A DNA stretch of 64,000 bases from Pedobacter suwonensis (lineage in GTDB: Bacteria > Bacteroidota > Bacteroidia > Sphingobacteriales > Sphingobacteriaceae), in assembly GCF_900111825.1 (NCBI RefSeq), contig NZ_FOJM01000004.1, positions 65,361-129,360 on the forward strand, in the 5' to 3' direction. Position 1 is the stretch's first letter; every line of letters begins with the position of its first letter. The position numbers and the translations under genes were made by a program. This document shows, one piece after another, positions 34,499 to 43,057 of the stretch. The notes below the pieces were generated by a model. That model was not told the DNA's origin and ran no database searches. It was given only the letters and a program-made list of their open reading frames with translations.

Positions 34499-34932
34499 TC
34501 AGTTTCGTATTTAACCATATAATCGATACTGTCTTTTACATAATCAGTCATTCTTTGGTTCTTGAAATCAAACCATAATTGTCTATATTCTCCTGAATTG
34601 TCTATATCATATTTAATTCCCTAAAATGTTTTCTCTTACTAAGTGCCGCTATCAATATAGCTTTTATCCGGGTATTATCGGGTAGCTCAGCTGTAAATTC
34701 CTCCATAAACTTGAATGATTCCCTTGAATCTGGATGCTCAATTGCTATGTACTCTTTCGGATTTGTTTCTATCTCTTTAACGTCTTCATCCCATGTATCG
34801 GAGTCGTTATCCTGCATGAGTTGATTGTTTGGCAGGAAAATCAATCTATTGTTGTTAATATTCCATAGGTATACAAAACCGCAGTCAATATTTTCTGCTA
34901 TTTCTTTAATTTGTTCTTGAGTTAAAGGAGTT
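34495..34932 (-). pseudogene. Frameshifted UPF0158-like gene
   Basis: On the minus strand, an open segment (34602-34844) encodes words typical of UPF0158: EYIAIEHPDSRESFKFMEEF and AALSKRKHF. The match continues upstream without a usable ATG (PLTQEQIKEIAENID, FVYLWNINN) and downstream in another frame as DIDNSGEYRQLWFDFKNQ ... YVKDSIDYMVKYETD. The reading shifts frame around 34620, and the first start codon in frame is an internal TTG. A family member of about 145 residues therefore appears broken by a frameshift and missing its start; the fragment may still make an 80-residue peptide. Confidence 0.6.
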
Positions 34933-34943
34933 ATAACATTTAA

Positions 34944-35771
34944 TTATTTTTCACCTAAAAATATTAAAACCTTTTCACAAACCTTAAACAAAAGCGGTGG
35001 TAAAGTTTCATTAGTGTAAGGCTGTGTCGCCCCATAAACATGGTTGGCACCTTCAATTTTAACCAGCCTGCTGCCAGGGTTGGCTTCTGCCAAGGTTTGC
35101 GCGGTTTCGAAAGGAACATTGACATCATCATCACCATGTATAATTAACCAGGGGATGTTGATGCGCTTTGCTGCATCTATAATATTTAAAGTCGCTGCAT
35201 TTTCTTCCAGATCTTCTAATAAGGTAACATTTAGCGGCATTTGTTCTTTGGTGCGGGCGTTGGTTACAAAGATCTTCCCGGTTTTTTTCCATTCTGCCTC
35301 CTGTTCTTTTTTCCAAAGACTATCAAAAGCCGCAATAGCACTCCAGGTAACCAGTTTGTTGATCCTCAAATCATTTGCTGCTTCTATAATTGATAATCCA
35401 CCGCCACGGCTATGTCCTATCAGGTTCACCTTTGTGTCTTTACCATAAGCTTTCTCAATAAAATCCAACACTGCATTGATATCAAAGAGTTCTTTCGATA
35501 CCGTGTTGCTGGCAAAAGCTTCCAGGTCGTTAACATCTGTTGGGGCATCAACCGGAACCCCGCTATGCGATAAATTAAACTTGACGTAACGGTAACCATT
35601 ACTGGCAAAATACCTGGCAACCAAGTTATGCGCGCCCCAATCTTTAAAACCTTTAAAGCCATGTACAAAAAGTACGATTGGAGTATTAGGGTTTTTTTCA
35701 TCAAAAGTAATGTCGCCAATAATTAATTTTCCGTCTGCACCGCTAAGGCTAAAATTGCTTTGTGTAATCAT
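34944..35771 (-). CDS. Alpha/beta hydrolase
   Basis: A 275-residue alpha/beta-fold hydrolase. The nucleophile elbow is GHSRGGG (Ser in VNLIGHSRGGGLSI), the oxyanion region VLFVHGFKGFKDWGAH, the acid is in WLIIHGDDDVNVPF and the His in EGANHVYGA. There is no signal peptide. The fold resembles dienelactone-hydrolase or S9-type esterases; the substrate is unknown. It is followed by the broken UPF0158 gene on the same strand. Confidence 0.88.
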   Translation of the reverse strand: MITQSNFSLSGADGKLIIGDITFDEKNPNTPIVLFVHGFKGFKDWGAHNLVARYFASNGYRYVKFNLSHSGVPVDAPTDVNDLEAFASNTVSKELFDINAVLDFIEKAYGKDTKVNLIGHSRGGGLSIIEAANDLRINKLVTWSAIAAFDSLWKKEQEAEWKKTGKIFVTNARTKEQMPLNVTLLEDLEENAATLNIIDAAKRINIPWLIIHGDDDVNVPFETAQTLAEANPGSRLVKIEGANHVYGATQPYTNETLPPLLFKVCEKVLIFLGEK

Positions 35772-36321
35772 AATTTTAAGGATTGGTATAAAATATAAAC
35801 CTACAAAATTTCATTTTGTTGTGTGCTTTTGTATTGGCTTGATGGTATTGTTGTGATGCAGGAACCAATAAAACCGTTCGCAGAATCAGCAAAATGTTCT
35901 CTAAAAAGGATAGTCGTAAAAATACTTTTTGATGCAGGCCTTCGAAAAGTTCAGGCCGAGGTTCACAAAAGATTGGAACGAATAATAGAGACTAAATTAA
36001 AAATGAAATGATGGCTACGCTTGCAAACTGCGTTTCTTCATTCTCCTTCCATGGCTTGTGTTCTTATAAACTGCTGATAATTTTTTCTTTCCACAGTTGT
36101 GCGTTAACTAAACCTGACAGCAGCGAAAATCATTTTTGCTGGCAGTAACCCACCAACCACGCTCGTCTGCATCCGATAGAAACAGGTACCTTCACAAAAG
36201 CAGTACCTTAACCACAAAAAGATTGAAGCGGATGGCAGGGCTGAAGCAACCGATGAACGCCGGAACCTGCTTTTCAGAAAAAATTTTTTTGCTAGGGAAA
36301 CACGGCGTAAAATAAAAACTG
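35772..36321. other. Gene-free spacer with a possible tiny ORF
   Basis: 550 bases between divergently placed hydrolase and DoxX genes. A plus-strand frame (about 35856-36011) could encode 51 basic residues, but it has no good start signal or recognised family. The right half contains intergenic-repeat style words (gcatccgatagaaacagg, ggcagggctgaagcaaccga). No RNA gene was seen. Confidence 0.35.
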
Positions 36322-36705
36322 TTAGGCCATTTTTTTAAAATAATAGCCTGCCCAGCCTATAAACAAGAATTGAAGTGGTAACCTAAGCCACGCGATTAGT
36401 GGCGTAATTAATATTTGACCCAGCATAAAGGGTGCCTGTTGGATCATGTAAATATGTGCAGGCAAAAAGGCAATCAACATCATTATAATGAGTAGTGCGG
36501 CAAATTTCCTGGTTTTATTAATCAACAATAACAGCCCTGAAATAATTTCTAATATTCCAGAAAAATAAATTAAAAAGCCAGGTGCAGGCAACCATTTTGG
36601 CATGATTACGTAATATACCTCAGTGGATAAAAAGTGGTTGCATCCAGCCAGAATGTAGAAAAGTGCATAAATCCAAAGGAAAATTTTATAAATTGGTCTC
36701 TTCAT
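36322..36705 (-). CDS. DoxX-family membrane protein
   Basis: A 127-residue protein with four membrane helices in the DoxX arrangement, including the Gly-rich LIYFSGILEIISGLLLLI and FAALLIIMMLIAFLPAHIYM segments. DoxX proteins are small inner-membrane proteins linked to quinone or sulphur redox chemistry in some organisms; the role here is unknown. It has a separate transcript pointing away from hemA. Confidence 0.82.
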   Translation of the reverse strand: MKRPIYKIFLWIYALFYILAGCNHFLSTEVYYVIMPKWLPAPGFLIYFSGILEIISGLLLLINKTRKFAALLIIMMLIAFLPAHIYMIQQAPFMLGQILITPLIAWLRLPLQFLFIGWAGYYFKKMA

Positions 36706-36806
36706 AATGGATCGGTATAGGGTTTAAATCTTTGGGTTTGCTATTTAAAACCGTTCTAAATTGATGTAAATTACAGGTTAATGACAGTCACATGCCTTCG
36801 CCATGT

Positions 36807-36814
36807 TACTTTTG
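36807..36814 (+). promoter_or_regulatory. -7 box for hemA
   Basis: TACTTTTG fits TAnnTTTG and ends 29 bases before the hemA TTG start. No convincing -33 TTG at the usual 19-21 base spacing was found, so this is a candidate only. Confidence 0.35.
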
Positions 36815-36843
36815 TATCCCGATAATATTAATAACGGAAGCAC

Positions 36844-38070
36844 TTGGAATATTTAAAAGTAATAGCTTTTACGCATCACCACATTGACCTGAAATCTTTA
36901 GGGAAATTAGTTATTTGTGACCAGAGTTTAGATAGCAGGTTGAAGAATGTTCAAGCAGAGCTTCCCGTTAGCGAAATTTTTTATGTCGGAACCTGTAACC
37001 GTGTAGAATTTGTTTTCTTGACCAAAGAGAAAACCGACAAGGAATTTGTAACCAAATTTCTCACTGTTTTAGACATGGGGCTGCCTCCTGAATTTATGGA
37101 GCGTTTTCTGGATAACGTTACCGTTTACGAAAACGAGGAAGCTTTTAACCATTTGCTTAGAACATCATGTTCTTTAGAGAGTTTGGTGGTTGGTGAAAAG
37201 GAAATCCTTGCCCAAATCCGTAAAGCTTACGAAAATTGCCGCGATGCCGGATTTACCGGCGATTACATGCGCATGATTATGGATCGTGTAGTAAAAACGG
37301 CGAAAGAAGTTTATACACATACCAATATCTCTAAAAATCCTGTTTCTGTTGTTTCATTGGCTTACCGTAAGTTAAAAGAGTTGAACATGTGCGGCAACTC
37401 ACGTATCTTAATTATCGGCGCCGGCGAAACCAATCAGAATATTGCAAAATATCTTAACAAACATAAATACTCCAATTTTTCCATTTTCAACCGTACTTTC
37501 TCTAAAGCCGAAGTTTTGGCTGAAGAGCTAGGGGGTAAAGCTTATCCGTTAGCGGCACTTGAAGATTTTAATGAAGGGTTTGATGTGATCATCACCTGTA
37601 CGGGTTCTACTGAAGCAATTATCACGGAAGCGTTATATGCTAAACTGTTAAATGGCGATCAGGGCAAAAAAGTGATTGTAGATTTGGCTATTCCGAATGA
37701 TGTTCTGCCTGCAGTGATCCATAATAATCCTGTGCATTATATCGAGGTGGAATCGTTGAAGGAGGTAGCACGCAAAAATATCCAGGAACGTTATAACGAA
37801 CTGGTGCATGCCGAAGAAATTATCAGCAATAACATTACCGAGTTTTTCTCTGTTTTAAAACAACGTCGGATTGAACTGGCGATGCAGGAAGTGCCGAGAA
37901 AGATTAAAGAAATCAAAAACACAGCTATAAATGGTGTTTTTGCTGACGAAATCAGTCAGATGGATGAAGCCTCGCGTGAAGTTTTGGAACGTGTTATGAA
38001 CTACATGGAGAAAAAATACATCAGCGTACCGATGGTCATGGCCAAAGAAATTCTGGTAAACCAACCTTAA
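36844..38070 (+). CDS. hemA: Glutamyl-tRNA reductase
   Basis: First committed enzyme of the C5 heme pathway, reducing glutamyl-tRNA to glutamate-1-semialdehyde. The 408-residue product has the catalytic Cys at C51 in VGTCNRVEF, the SLVVGEKEILAQIRKAYE helix, the NADPH domain ILIIGAGETNQNIAKYL and a C-terminal dimerisation helix. The start codon is TTG (the sequence MEYLKVIAFTHHHI matches the family N-terminus, and no ATG is suitably placed), which could moderate expression. It heads the heme region, followed by a 640-base repeat-filled gap before hemCD. Confidence 0.95.
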   Translation: MEYLKVIAFTHHHIDLKSLGKLVICDQSLDSRLKNVQAELPVSEIFYVGTCNRVEFVFLTKEKTDKEFVTKFLTVLDMGLPPEFMERFLDNVTVYENEEAFNHLLRTSCSLESLVVGEKEILAQIRKAYENCRDAGFTGDYMRMIMDRVVKTAKEVYTHTNISKNPVSVVSLAYRKLKELNMCGNSRILIIGAGETNQNIAKYLNKHKYSNFSIFNRTFSKAEVLAEELGGKAYPLAALEDFNEGFDVIITCTGSTEAIITEALYAKLLNGDQGKKVIVDLAIPNDVLPAVIHNNPVHYIEVESLKEVARKNIQERYNELVHAEEIISNNITEFFSVLKQRRIELAMQEVPRKIKEIKNTAINGVFADEISQMDEASREVLERVMNYMEKKYISVPMVMAKEILVNQP

Positions 38071-38089
38071 TTTATTCATATTCATATTC

Positions 38090-38600
38090 TTTTTGTGTCA
38101 TCCTGAATGAAATGAAGGATCTTTTCTATGGGAAGGAAACATCCTTGAAGGTAGATTCTTCGCTGTGCTACCATTGACGTTATTTTGTAATTACCCATTA
38201 ATGAGCAGAATGCAGCATCATGCATTTCCGTATAGCTAGGCCATAGCACCGTATCACCGTTCTACTTAAAACCGGCCTAATAAATTTTTCGGACTGCACT
38301 GTTCTAGCCATAACACTGGCTTTGAAAGAAAAATTTTCAGCCGGCATTTTTTGTTACTTTTTGATGCCAAAAAGTAAGAGCCCTTCGGCGGCGGTGAGCC
38401 GAGGCAAGAATTGTGCGAAGGAAAAAACGTCAATCATATTGATTTTTATATCATAAATTATCCCTCAGAATGACAATAGATAATATGGGATCCTTTTTTT
38501 GTGTCATCCTGAACGAAATGAAGGATCTTTTCTATGGGAAGGAAACATCTCTTTAGGTAAATTCTTCGCTGCGCTCAGAATGACAACAGATAATAGCCTA
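38090..38600. repeat. Pair of near-identical REP-like repeats between hemA and hemCD
   Basis: Two copies begin 'tgtgtcatcctgaa', run through 'gaaatgaaggatcttttcta' and 'tgggaaggaaacatc' and end near 'attcttcgctg' (about 38094-38170 and 38505-38575), the second finishing with 'tcagaatgacaaca'. Between them are 'attgacgttatttt' (as after parE), a self-complementary word 'gttactttttgatgccaaaaagtaa', and 'ccctcagaatgacaat'. The whole gap 38071-38714 appears to be made of such elements and contains no gene. Confidence 0.75.
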
Positions 38601-38686
38601 ATGTCATAGAAATCCTTTAAATTCTCCTTTCTGTAACCTCACTGTCTCATTTTTAAACAATTCATGGTATAAACCACTATTTAAAT

Positions 38687-38694
38687 TAAATTTG
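38687..38694 (+). promoter_or_regulatory. -7 box for hemCD
   Basis: TAAATTTG fits TAnnTTTG, 20 bases upstream of the GTG start. It implies separate transcription of hemCD from hemA despite the shared pathway. The -33 element is not clear. Confidence 0.4.
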
Positions 38695-38714
38695 TAATTC
38701 ATTTAATCTTAATA

Positions 38715-40295
38715 GTGAAGAAATTAACCATTGGAACACGCGGTAGCGATCTGGCTTTATGGCAGGCAAATCATATCAAAGATGAATTAGCAGCCATCGG
38801 AATTGATGCAGAAATCAAAATCATTAAAACTCAGGGAGATAAAATCCTGAACTTAAGATTAGATAAACTGGAAGGCAAAGGCTTTTTTACCAAAGAACTG
38901 GAAGAAGAGCTTTTGGGTGGAACAATTGACCTTGCTGTACATTGCCTTAAAGATTTACCAACTACACATCCTGCCGGATTAACCATTGCTGCTTTACCAC
39001 CACGTGAAGAAGCAAGTGAATATCTTTTGATTTTAAAAGACTGCGTTGACGTTACACAAAAGTTGTCGTTAAAAAAAGGGGCAATGGTGGGTACTTCATC
39101 TAATCGTCGCAAAGCACAATTATTAGGTCTTCGACCTGATTTGGAAATTGAAGATTTACGCGGAAATGTACCTACCCGGATCCAAAAGCTCCGGGATGAA
39201 GATTATGATGCGATTTTGATTGCCAAAGCCGGTGTTAAACGTTTAAATCTTGATGTGACCGATCTACATGTAGAGGAACTGGAAACTACTGAGTTTATCC
39301 CAGCACCTGCCCAAGGTGCTTTGGCCATTCAAATCAGGGAAAATGATACCGAACTTTTTGATGCTCTTCAAAAATTACATGATCCCGAAACAGCTGAAAC
39401 CGTAACGGTTGAACGTAAGGTGTTAAACCTTTTTGAAGGTGGCTGCCATATGCCGTTAGGCTGTTATTGCAAAAAGGAAAACGGAAAATTCGAAATCTGG
39501 ACTTCAAAAGCCGAAACTGCCGACCATTTTCCCGAACGCTTGTTTTTACGTGCAGAAAGTACCGAAGGTCTGGCTGAAAAAATTGTTGAAAAGTTTAATA
39601 AAGACAGAAAGAAACCAGCAAAGGTTTTTATTTCTCGCGAAATCGGCGAACACAGTTATTTCCGTAGAGCGTTAGAGAATAACGATATCGAAATTGAGGG
39701 GCGCTCACTAATCCGGACCTTCCCGATCGTAACTGTTTTAGATCAGTTTATTTTGAAGCACGTAGATTGGGTTTTCTTCAGCAGCCGCAATAGTGTTGAA
39801 TATTTCTTCAACCTGAAACCTGTATTGCCAAAGAAAACCAAATTTGGTGTTGTTGGCAGAGGTTCGGAAGACGCCTTACGTAAATTCGGTCATATTGCTG
39901 ATTTTGTTGGTGAGAGTGGTGATATTACAGAGGTTGCGGAAGATTTTGCCAAACTGGTTGCTGGTCAGCAGATATTGTTTCCTAGGGCACAGGATTCTTT
40001 GCAATCTATTCAAAAATCGCTACCTGCTGATGCTAAAGTAATCGATCTGCCCATTTATGAAACCGTAATAGAAGAAGATATAGATCGGAGTTATGCCGAT
40101 GTGCTTATTTTTACCAGTCCATCAAATGTGGATGCCTATTTCGCAAACAATTTATTGGAACCCGGTCAGCAGGTAATTGCCATAGGAAACTCTACCGGTA
40201 AGAAATTTGATGAAATGGGCGTTAAATATGCTTTGCCATATTCTCCGGATGAAATTGGATTGGCAGAAGCGGTGTTTGGAATAGAGATGAGGTAG
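38715..40295 (+). CDS. hemCD: Fused hydroxymethylbilane synthase and uroporphyrinogen-III synthase
   Basis: A 526-residue bifunctional protein. Residues 1 to about 295 are HemC (LTIGTRGSDLALWQA, the VGTSSNRRKAQL region, dipyrromethane-cofactor Cys C244 in EGGCHMPLGCYC). Residues about 300-526 are HemD (KVFISREIGEHSYFRRAL, WVFFSSRNSVEYFF, and the late VLIFTSPSNVDAYF). HemC builds hydroxymethylbilane and HemD closes it to uroporphyrinogen III before the unstable intermediate escapes. The start codon is GTG. The fusion is continuous with no frameshift. It precedes hemB by 145 bases of tandem repeat. Confidence 0.93.
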   Translation: MKKLTIGTRGSDLALWQANHIKDELAAIGIDAEIKIIKTQGDKILNLRLDKLEGKGFFTKELEEELLGGTIDLAVHCLKDLPTTHPAGLTIAALPPREEASEYLLILKDCVDVTQKLSLKKGAMVGTSSNRRKAQLLGLRPDLEIEDLRGNVPTRIQKLRDEDYDAILIAKAGVKRLNLDVTDLHVEELETTEFIPAPAQGALAIQIRENDTELFDALQKLHDPETAETVTVERKVLNLFEGGCHMPLGCYCKKENGKFEIWTSKAETADHFPERLFLRAESTEGLAEKIVEKFNKDRKKPAKVFISREIGEHSYFRRALENNDIEIEGRSLIRTFPIVTVLDQFILKHVDWVFFSSRNSVEYFFNLKPVLPKKTKFGVVGRGSEDALRKFGHIADFVGESGDITEVAEDFAKLVAGQQILFPRAQDSLQSIQKSLPADAKVIDLPIYETVIEEDIDRSYADVLIFTSPSNVDAYFANNLLEPGQQVIAIGNSTGKKFDEMGVKYALPYSPDEIGLAEAVFGIEMR

Positions 40296-40329
40296 AGGCA
40301 GGAAGGTTTAGGGTGTAAGATAATTAAGT

Positions 40330-40428
40330 CTTGATACCCGATACTGTAATCTTGATACCCGATACTTCAATCTTGATACTCGATACTTCAATCTTGATAT
40401 CCGATACTAAATACTTGATACTAAATAC
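40330..40428. repeat. 21-base tandem repeat upstream of hemB
   Basis: About 4.7 units of 'cttgatacccgatactnnaat' with small changes, ending 12 bases before the hemB ATG. It lies within the presumed 5' untranslated or intergenic region, so copy number could vary by slippage. Confidence 0.8.
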
Positions 40429-40440
40429 ATAGATAAACAA

Positions 40441-41409
40441 ATGTTAAATCGTCCGCGCAGATTACGGAAAAACCCGTTAGTGAGAGAGATGGTAGCCGAA
40501 ACACGGTTGTCAAAGGATATGTTTGTGTACCCTTATTTTGTGGTGCCGGGCAGCAATGTTACCCACGCCATTGATGCCATGCCTGGTGTAAACCATTATT
40601 CTATTGATACGCTGGTAAAAGATGTGGAAGCCGGAATGAAAAAGGGGCTCAATAAAATCATGCTTTTTGGTGTTGGTGATGAAAAATCAGCAGATGCCAA
40701 ATCGGCTTACCACGATCATTCCTTGGTGCCGGTAGCGGTACGCGAATTAAAAAAACAATTCGCCGATGATTTATATGTGATTACTGATGTGTGCGTATGT
40801 TCTTATACCACCCACGGTCACTGCGGTATTTTAGAAAATGATTACGTTCAAAACGATAAAACAGTTGAAGTAATCGCAAAAATGGCATTAACCCATGCTG
40901 AAGCAGGTGCAGATATGTTTGCGCCATCTGATATGATGGACGGTAGGATTGAAGCCATGCGTAATCTTTTGGATGAAAACGGTTTTGTGAATGCAGCTAT
41001 TATGAGCCACGCTACAAAATTTGCTTCAGCCTATTATGGTCCTTTCAGAGAGGCCGCTGATTGCGCACCTGGCAAAGGAGATAGAAAAGCTTATCAGATG
41101 GATTTCAGAAATCCGTTAGAGGCTTTACGAGAGGCGGCTTTAGACGAGCAGGAGGGAGCTGATGTTTTAATGGTAAAACCGGGCCTGGCCTATCTTGACA
41201 TCATTCAACGGCTAAAACAGGATACCGATTTGCCGATTGCAGTTTACAATGTATCTGGCGAGTATTCGATGGTAAAAGCAGCGGCCGAGCGTGGTTGGAT
41301 CGACGAACAGAAAGTGGTAATGGAAACCATGCATGCCTTTGCCAGAGCAGGCGCAAGTATTATTACTACTTACCATATTAAAGATATTTTAAATAACAAC
41401 TGGCTTTAA
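40441..41409 (+). CDS. hemB: Delta-aminolevulinic acid dehydratase (porphobilinogen synthase)
   Basis: A 322-residue enzyme condensing two 5-aminolevulinate molecules to porphobilinogen. The Schiff-base lysines are K193 (SHATKFASAYYG) and K246 (LMVKPGLAYLD). The zinc-site cysteines are in DVCVCSYTTHGHCGIL, so this is the zinc-type rather than the magnesium-only form. It follows hemCD and precedes hemL, with repeat-bearing spacers on both sides. Confidence 0.96.
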   Translation: MLNRPRRLRKNPLVREMVAETRLSKDMFVYPYFVVPGSNVTHAIDAMPGVNHYSIDTLVKDVEAGMKKGLNKIMLFGVGDEKSADAKSAYHDHSLVPVAVRELKKQFADDLYVITDVCVCSYTTHGHCGILENDYVQNDKTVEVIAKMALTHAEAGADMFAPSDMMDGRIEAMRNLLDENGFVNAAIMSHATKFASAYYGPFREAADCAPGKGDRKAYQMDFRNPLEALREAALDEQEGADVLMVKPGLAYLDIIQRLKQDTDLPIAVYNVSGEYSMVKAAAERGWIDEQKVVMETMHAFARAGASIITTYHIKDILNNNWL

Positions 41410-41583
41410 GGTAAATGGCAGAAGGTTTTAAGGTTAAGGGTTTATGTGTCCAAAATCTTTCAATTTCTGCCTTTTAGTCTTTAACCCTAATAATTCATGG
41501 TATAAGATAGAGATTTTCAAGGATTGAGGGTTTATGCGCCCTAAGCCTTACACCCTCTACCTTCTAACCTCAACCTTTAAAAG
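41410..41583. repeat. Inverted pair of dispersed 'aaggt' repeats between hemB and hemL
   Basis: The 5' part reads 'ggcagaaggttttaaggtta' on the plus strand. The 3' part (about 41540-41580) reads 'cctctaccttctaacctcaa', i.e. the same family in the opposite orientation. The two could pair to form a long imperfect hairpin between hemB and hemL. Confidence 0.6.
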
Positions 41584-42954
41584 ATGTTAGATTCATTAAA
41601 GAAAATGTTTGCAGGCAATGAAGCCGATATTCCGGTAAATACAGGCAGTAAACCTGATATTTCGAGGGCAAAATCTGCTGAATTGTATGAAAAATCGAAA
41701 ACGTATTTCCCTGGTGGTGTAAATTCGCCTGTAAGGGCTTTTAAATCAGTTTATGGTACGCCGCTTTTTATCGAAAAAGGTGATGGCTGTTATATCTGGG
41801 ATGCCGATGGTAATCAGTTTATCGATTTCTGCGGTAGCTGGGGACCACTAATTTTAGGACATAATAATCCTAAAATCCGCGAGAAAGTTGCCGAAGTGAT
41901 GCAAAGTGGCATGAGCTTTGGCGCACCAACAGCCCTGGAAAATGAACTGGCAGAATTGATTATTAAAAACAACCGTTTTGTAGAGAAAATCCGTTTTACC
42001 AGTTCGGGTACCGAAGCCGTAATGTCAGCCATTCGTTTGGCACGCGGATTTACCAATCGGGATAAGATTTTAAAGTTTGAGGGCTGCTATCACGGGCATA
42101 GCGATTCGCTTTTGGTTAAAGCAGGTTCAGGCCTGGTTACTTTTGGTGAAACTTCTTCTGCAGGAGTGCCTAAGTCTTTTGCCGAAGAAACCATTGTGGT
42201 TCCATTAAATGATCGGGCGGCGATTGAGCAGGCATTTACCCAGTTTAAAGATCAGATTGCGGCCGTAATTATAGAAGGTATTCCTGCCAACAACGGTTTA
42301 ATTATGCAGGATGAAGAATACATTCATTTCTTGCGTAAAATCTGTACCGATAATGGTTCACTTCTAATTTTTGACGAAGTAATTACCGGATTTAGGGTTG
42401 GTTTTGAAGGTGCAGCAGCGCATTACGGCATAACACCGGATATTGTTACTTATGGTAAAATTATTGGCGGTGGGTTGCCTGTTGGTATGTATGGTGCCCG
42501 TGCCGAAATCATGGCGCACATTTCTCCTGATGGCGGCGTTTACCAGGCCGGAACCTTATCAGGTAATCCGGTGGCCATGGCAGCGGGAATTGCTACTTTA
42601 ACCGAGTTAAATAAATCTGGTTTTTATAAAGATTTAAACAATAAAGCACAAGAATTTGTAGCGAGCATTCAGCGTTTTGCAACTGCACGTAACTATAAGT
42701 TTAAAGTGTTTACCATTGGCTCTATCTTCTGGTTTGCCTTTACTGATAAGGATAAAATCCAGTCGGCTGATGATATTGATGCCGGCAGCATGGAGAAGTT
42801 TAAAATAATGCACCGCGAGTTGCTGAATAGAGGGATTTATTTAGGTCCATCGGGGTATGAAGTTGGCTTTGTATCTTCAGCTCATACCAAGATTGAATTG
42901 GAGAAAGCAAAAAGAGCTATTTTTGAAGCATTGGATTTGGTGTTTAAGAAATAG
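41584..42954 (+). CDS. hemL: Glutamate-1-semialdehyde 2,1-aminomutase
   Basis: A 456-residue class III PLP aminotransferase converting glutamate-1-semialdehyde to 5-aminolevulinate, working with HemA. The PLP lysine is K292 in TYGKIIGGGLPVG; other family motifs are FPGGVNSPVRAF, RFTSSGTEAVMSAIRLARG and YHGHSDSLLVKAGSG. An extra 20 or so residues precede the usual start. It closes the main upstream part of the heme cluster. Confidence 0.95.
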   Translation: MLDSLKKMFAGNEADIPVNTGSKPDISRAKSAELYEKSKTYFPGGVNSPVRAFKSVYGTPLFIEKGDGCYIWDADGNQFIDFCGSWGPLILGHNNPKIREKVAEVMQSGMSFGAPTALENELAELIIKNNRFVEKIRFTSSGTEAVMSAIRLARGFTNRDKILKFEGCYHGHSDSLLVKAGSGLVTFGETSSAGVPKSFAEETIVVPLNDRAAIEQAFTQFKDQIAAVIIEGIPANNGLIMQDEEYIHFLRKICTDNGSLLIFDEVITGFRVGFEGAAAHYGITPDIVTYGKIIGGGLPVGMYGARAEIMAHISPDGGVYQAGTLSGNPVAMAAGIATLTELNKSGFYKDLNNKAQEFVASIQRFATARNYKFKVFTIGSIFWFAFTDKDKIQSADDIDAGSMEKFKIMHRELLNRGIYLGPSGYEVGFVSSAHTKIELEKAKRAIFEALDLVFKK

Positions 42955-42984
42955 TTCTTAACCCCTTATATAGTATTGAGCGAT

Positions 42985-43004
42985 GGTTCGTGTGGATACG
43001 AACC
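42985..43004. promoter_or_regulatory. Hairpin between hemL and the histidine kinase
   Basis: GGTTCGT and ACGAACC form a 7-base stem with a 6-base loop about 30 bases past the hemL stop and 54 bases before the kinase start. It has no T run, so it is more likely an RNA processing, attenuation or protein-binding site than an intrinsic terminator. Confidence 0.35.
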
Positions 43005-43057
43005 AAGGAGAGAATTAATCGGTGTAATCAAATCACCCATATAATCAACCCAAGGGA

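Noticed and set aside
35856..36011. Possible 51-residue basic ORF
   Set aside because: No recognised family, no clear start signal, and the surrounding DNA looks like decayed or repeat sequence.
40330..40428. CRISPR array
   Set aside because: The repeats are contiguous 21-base units with no spacers, so this is a simple tandem repeat.
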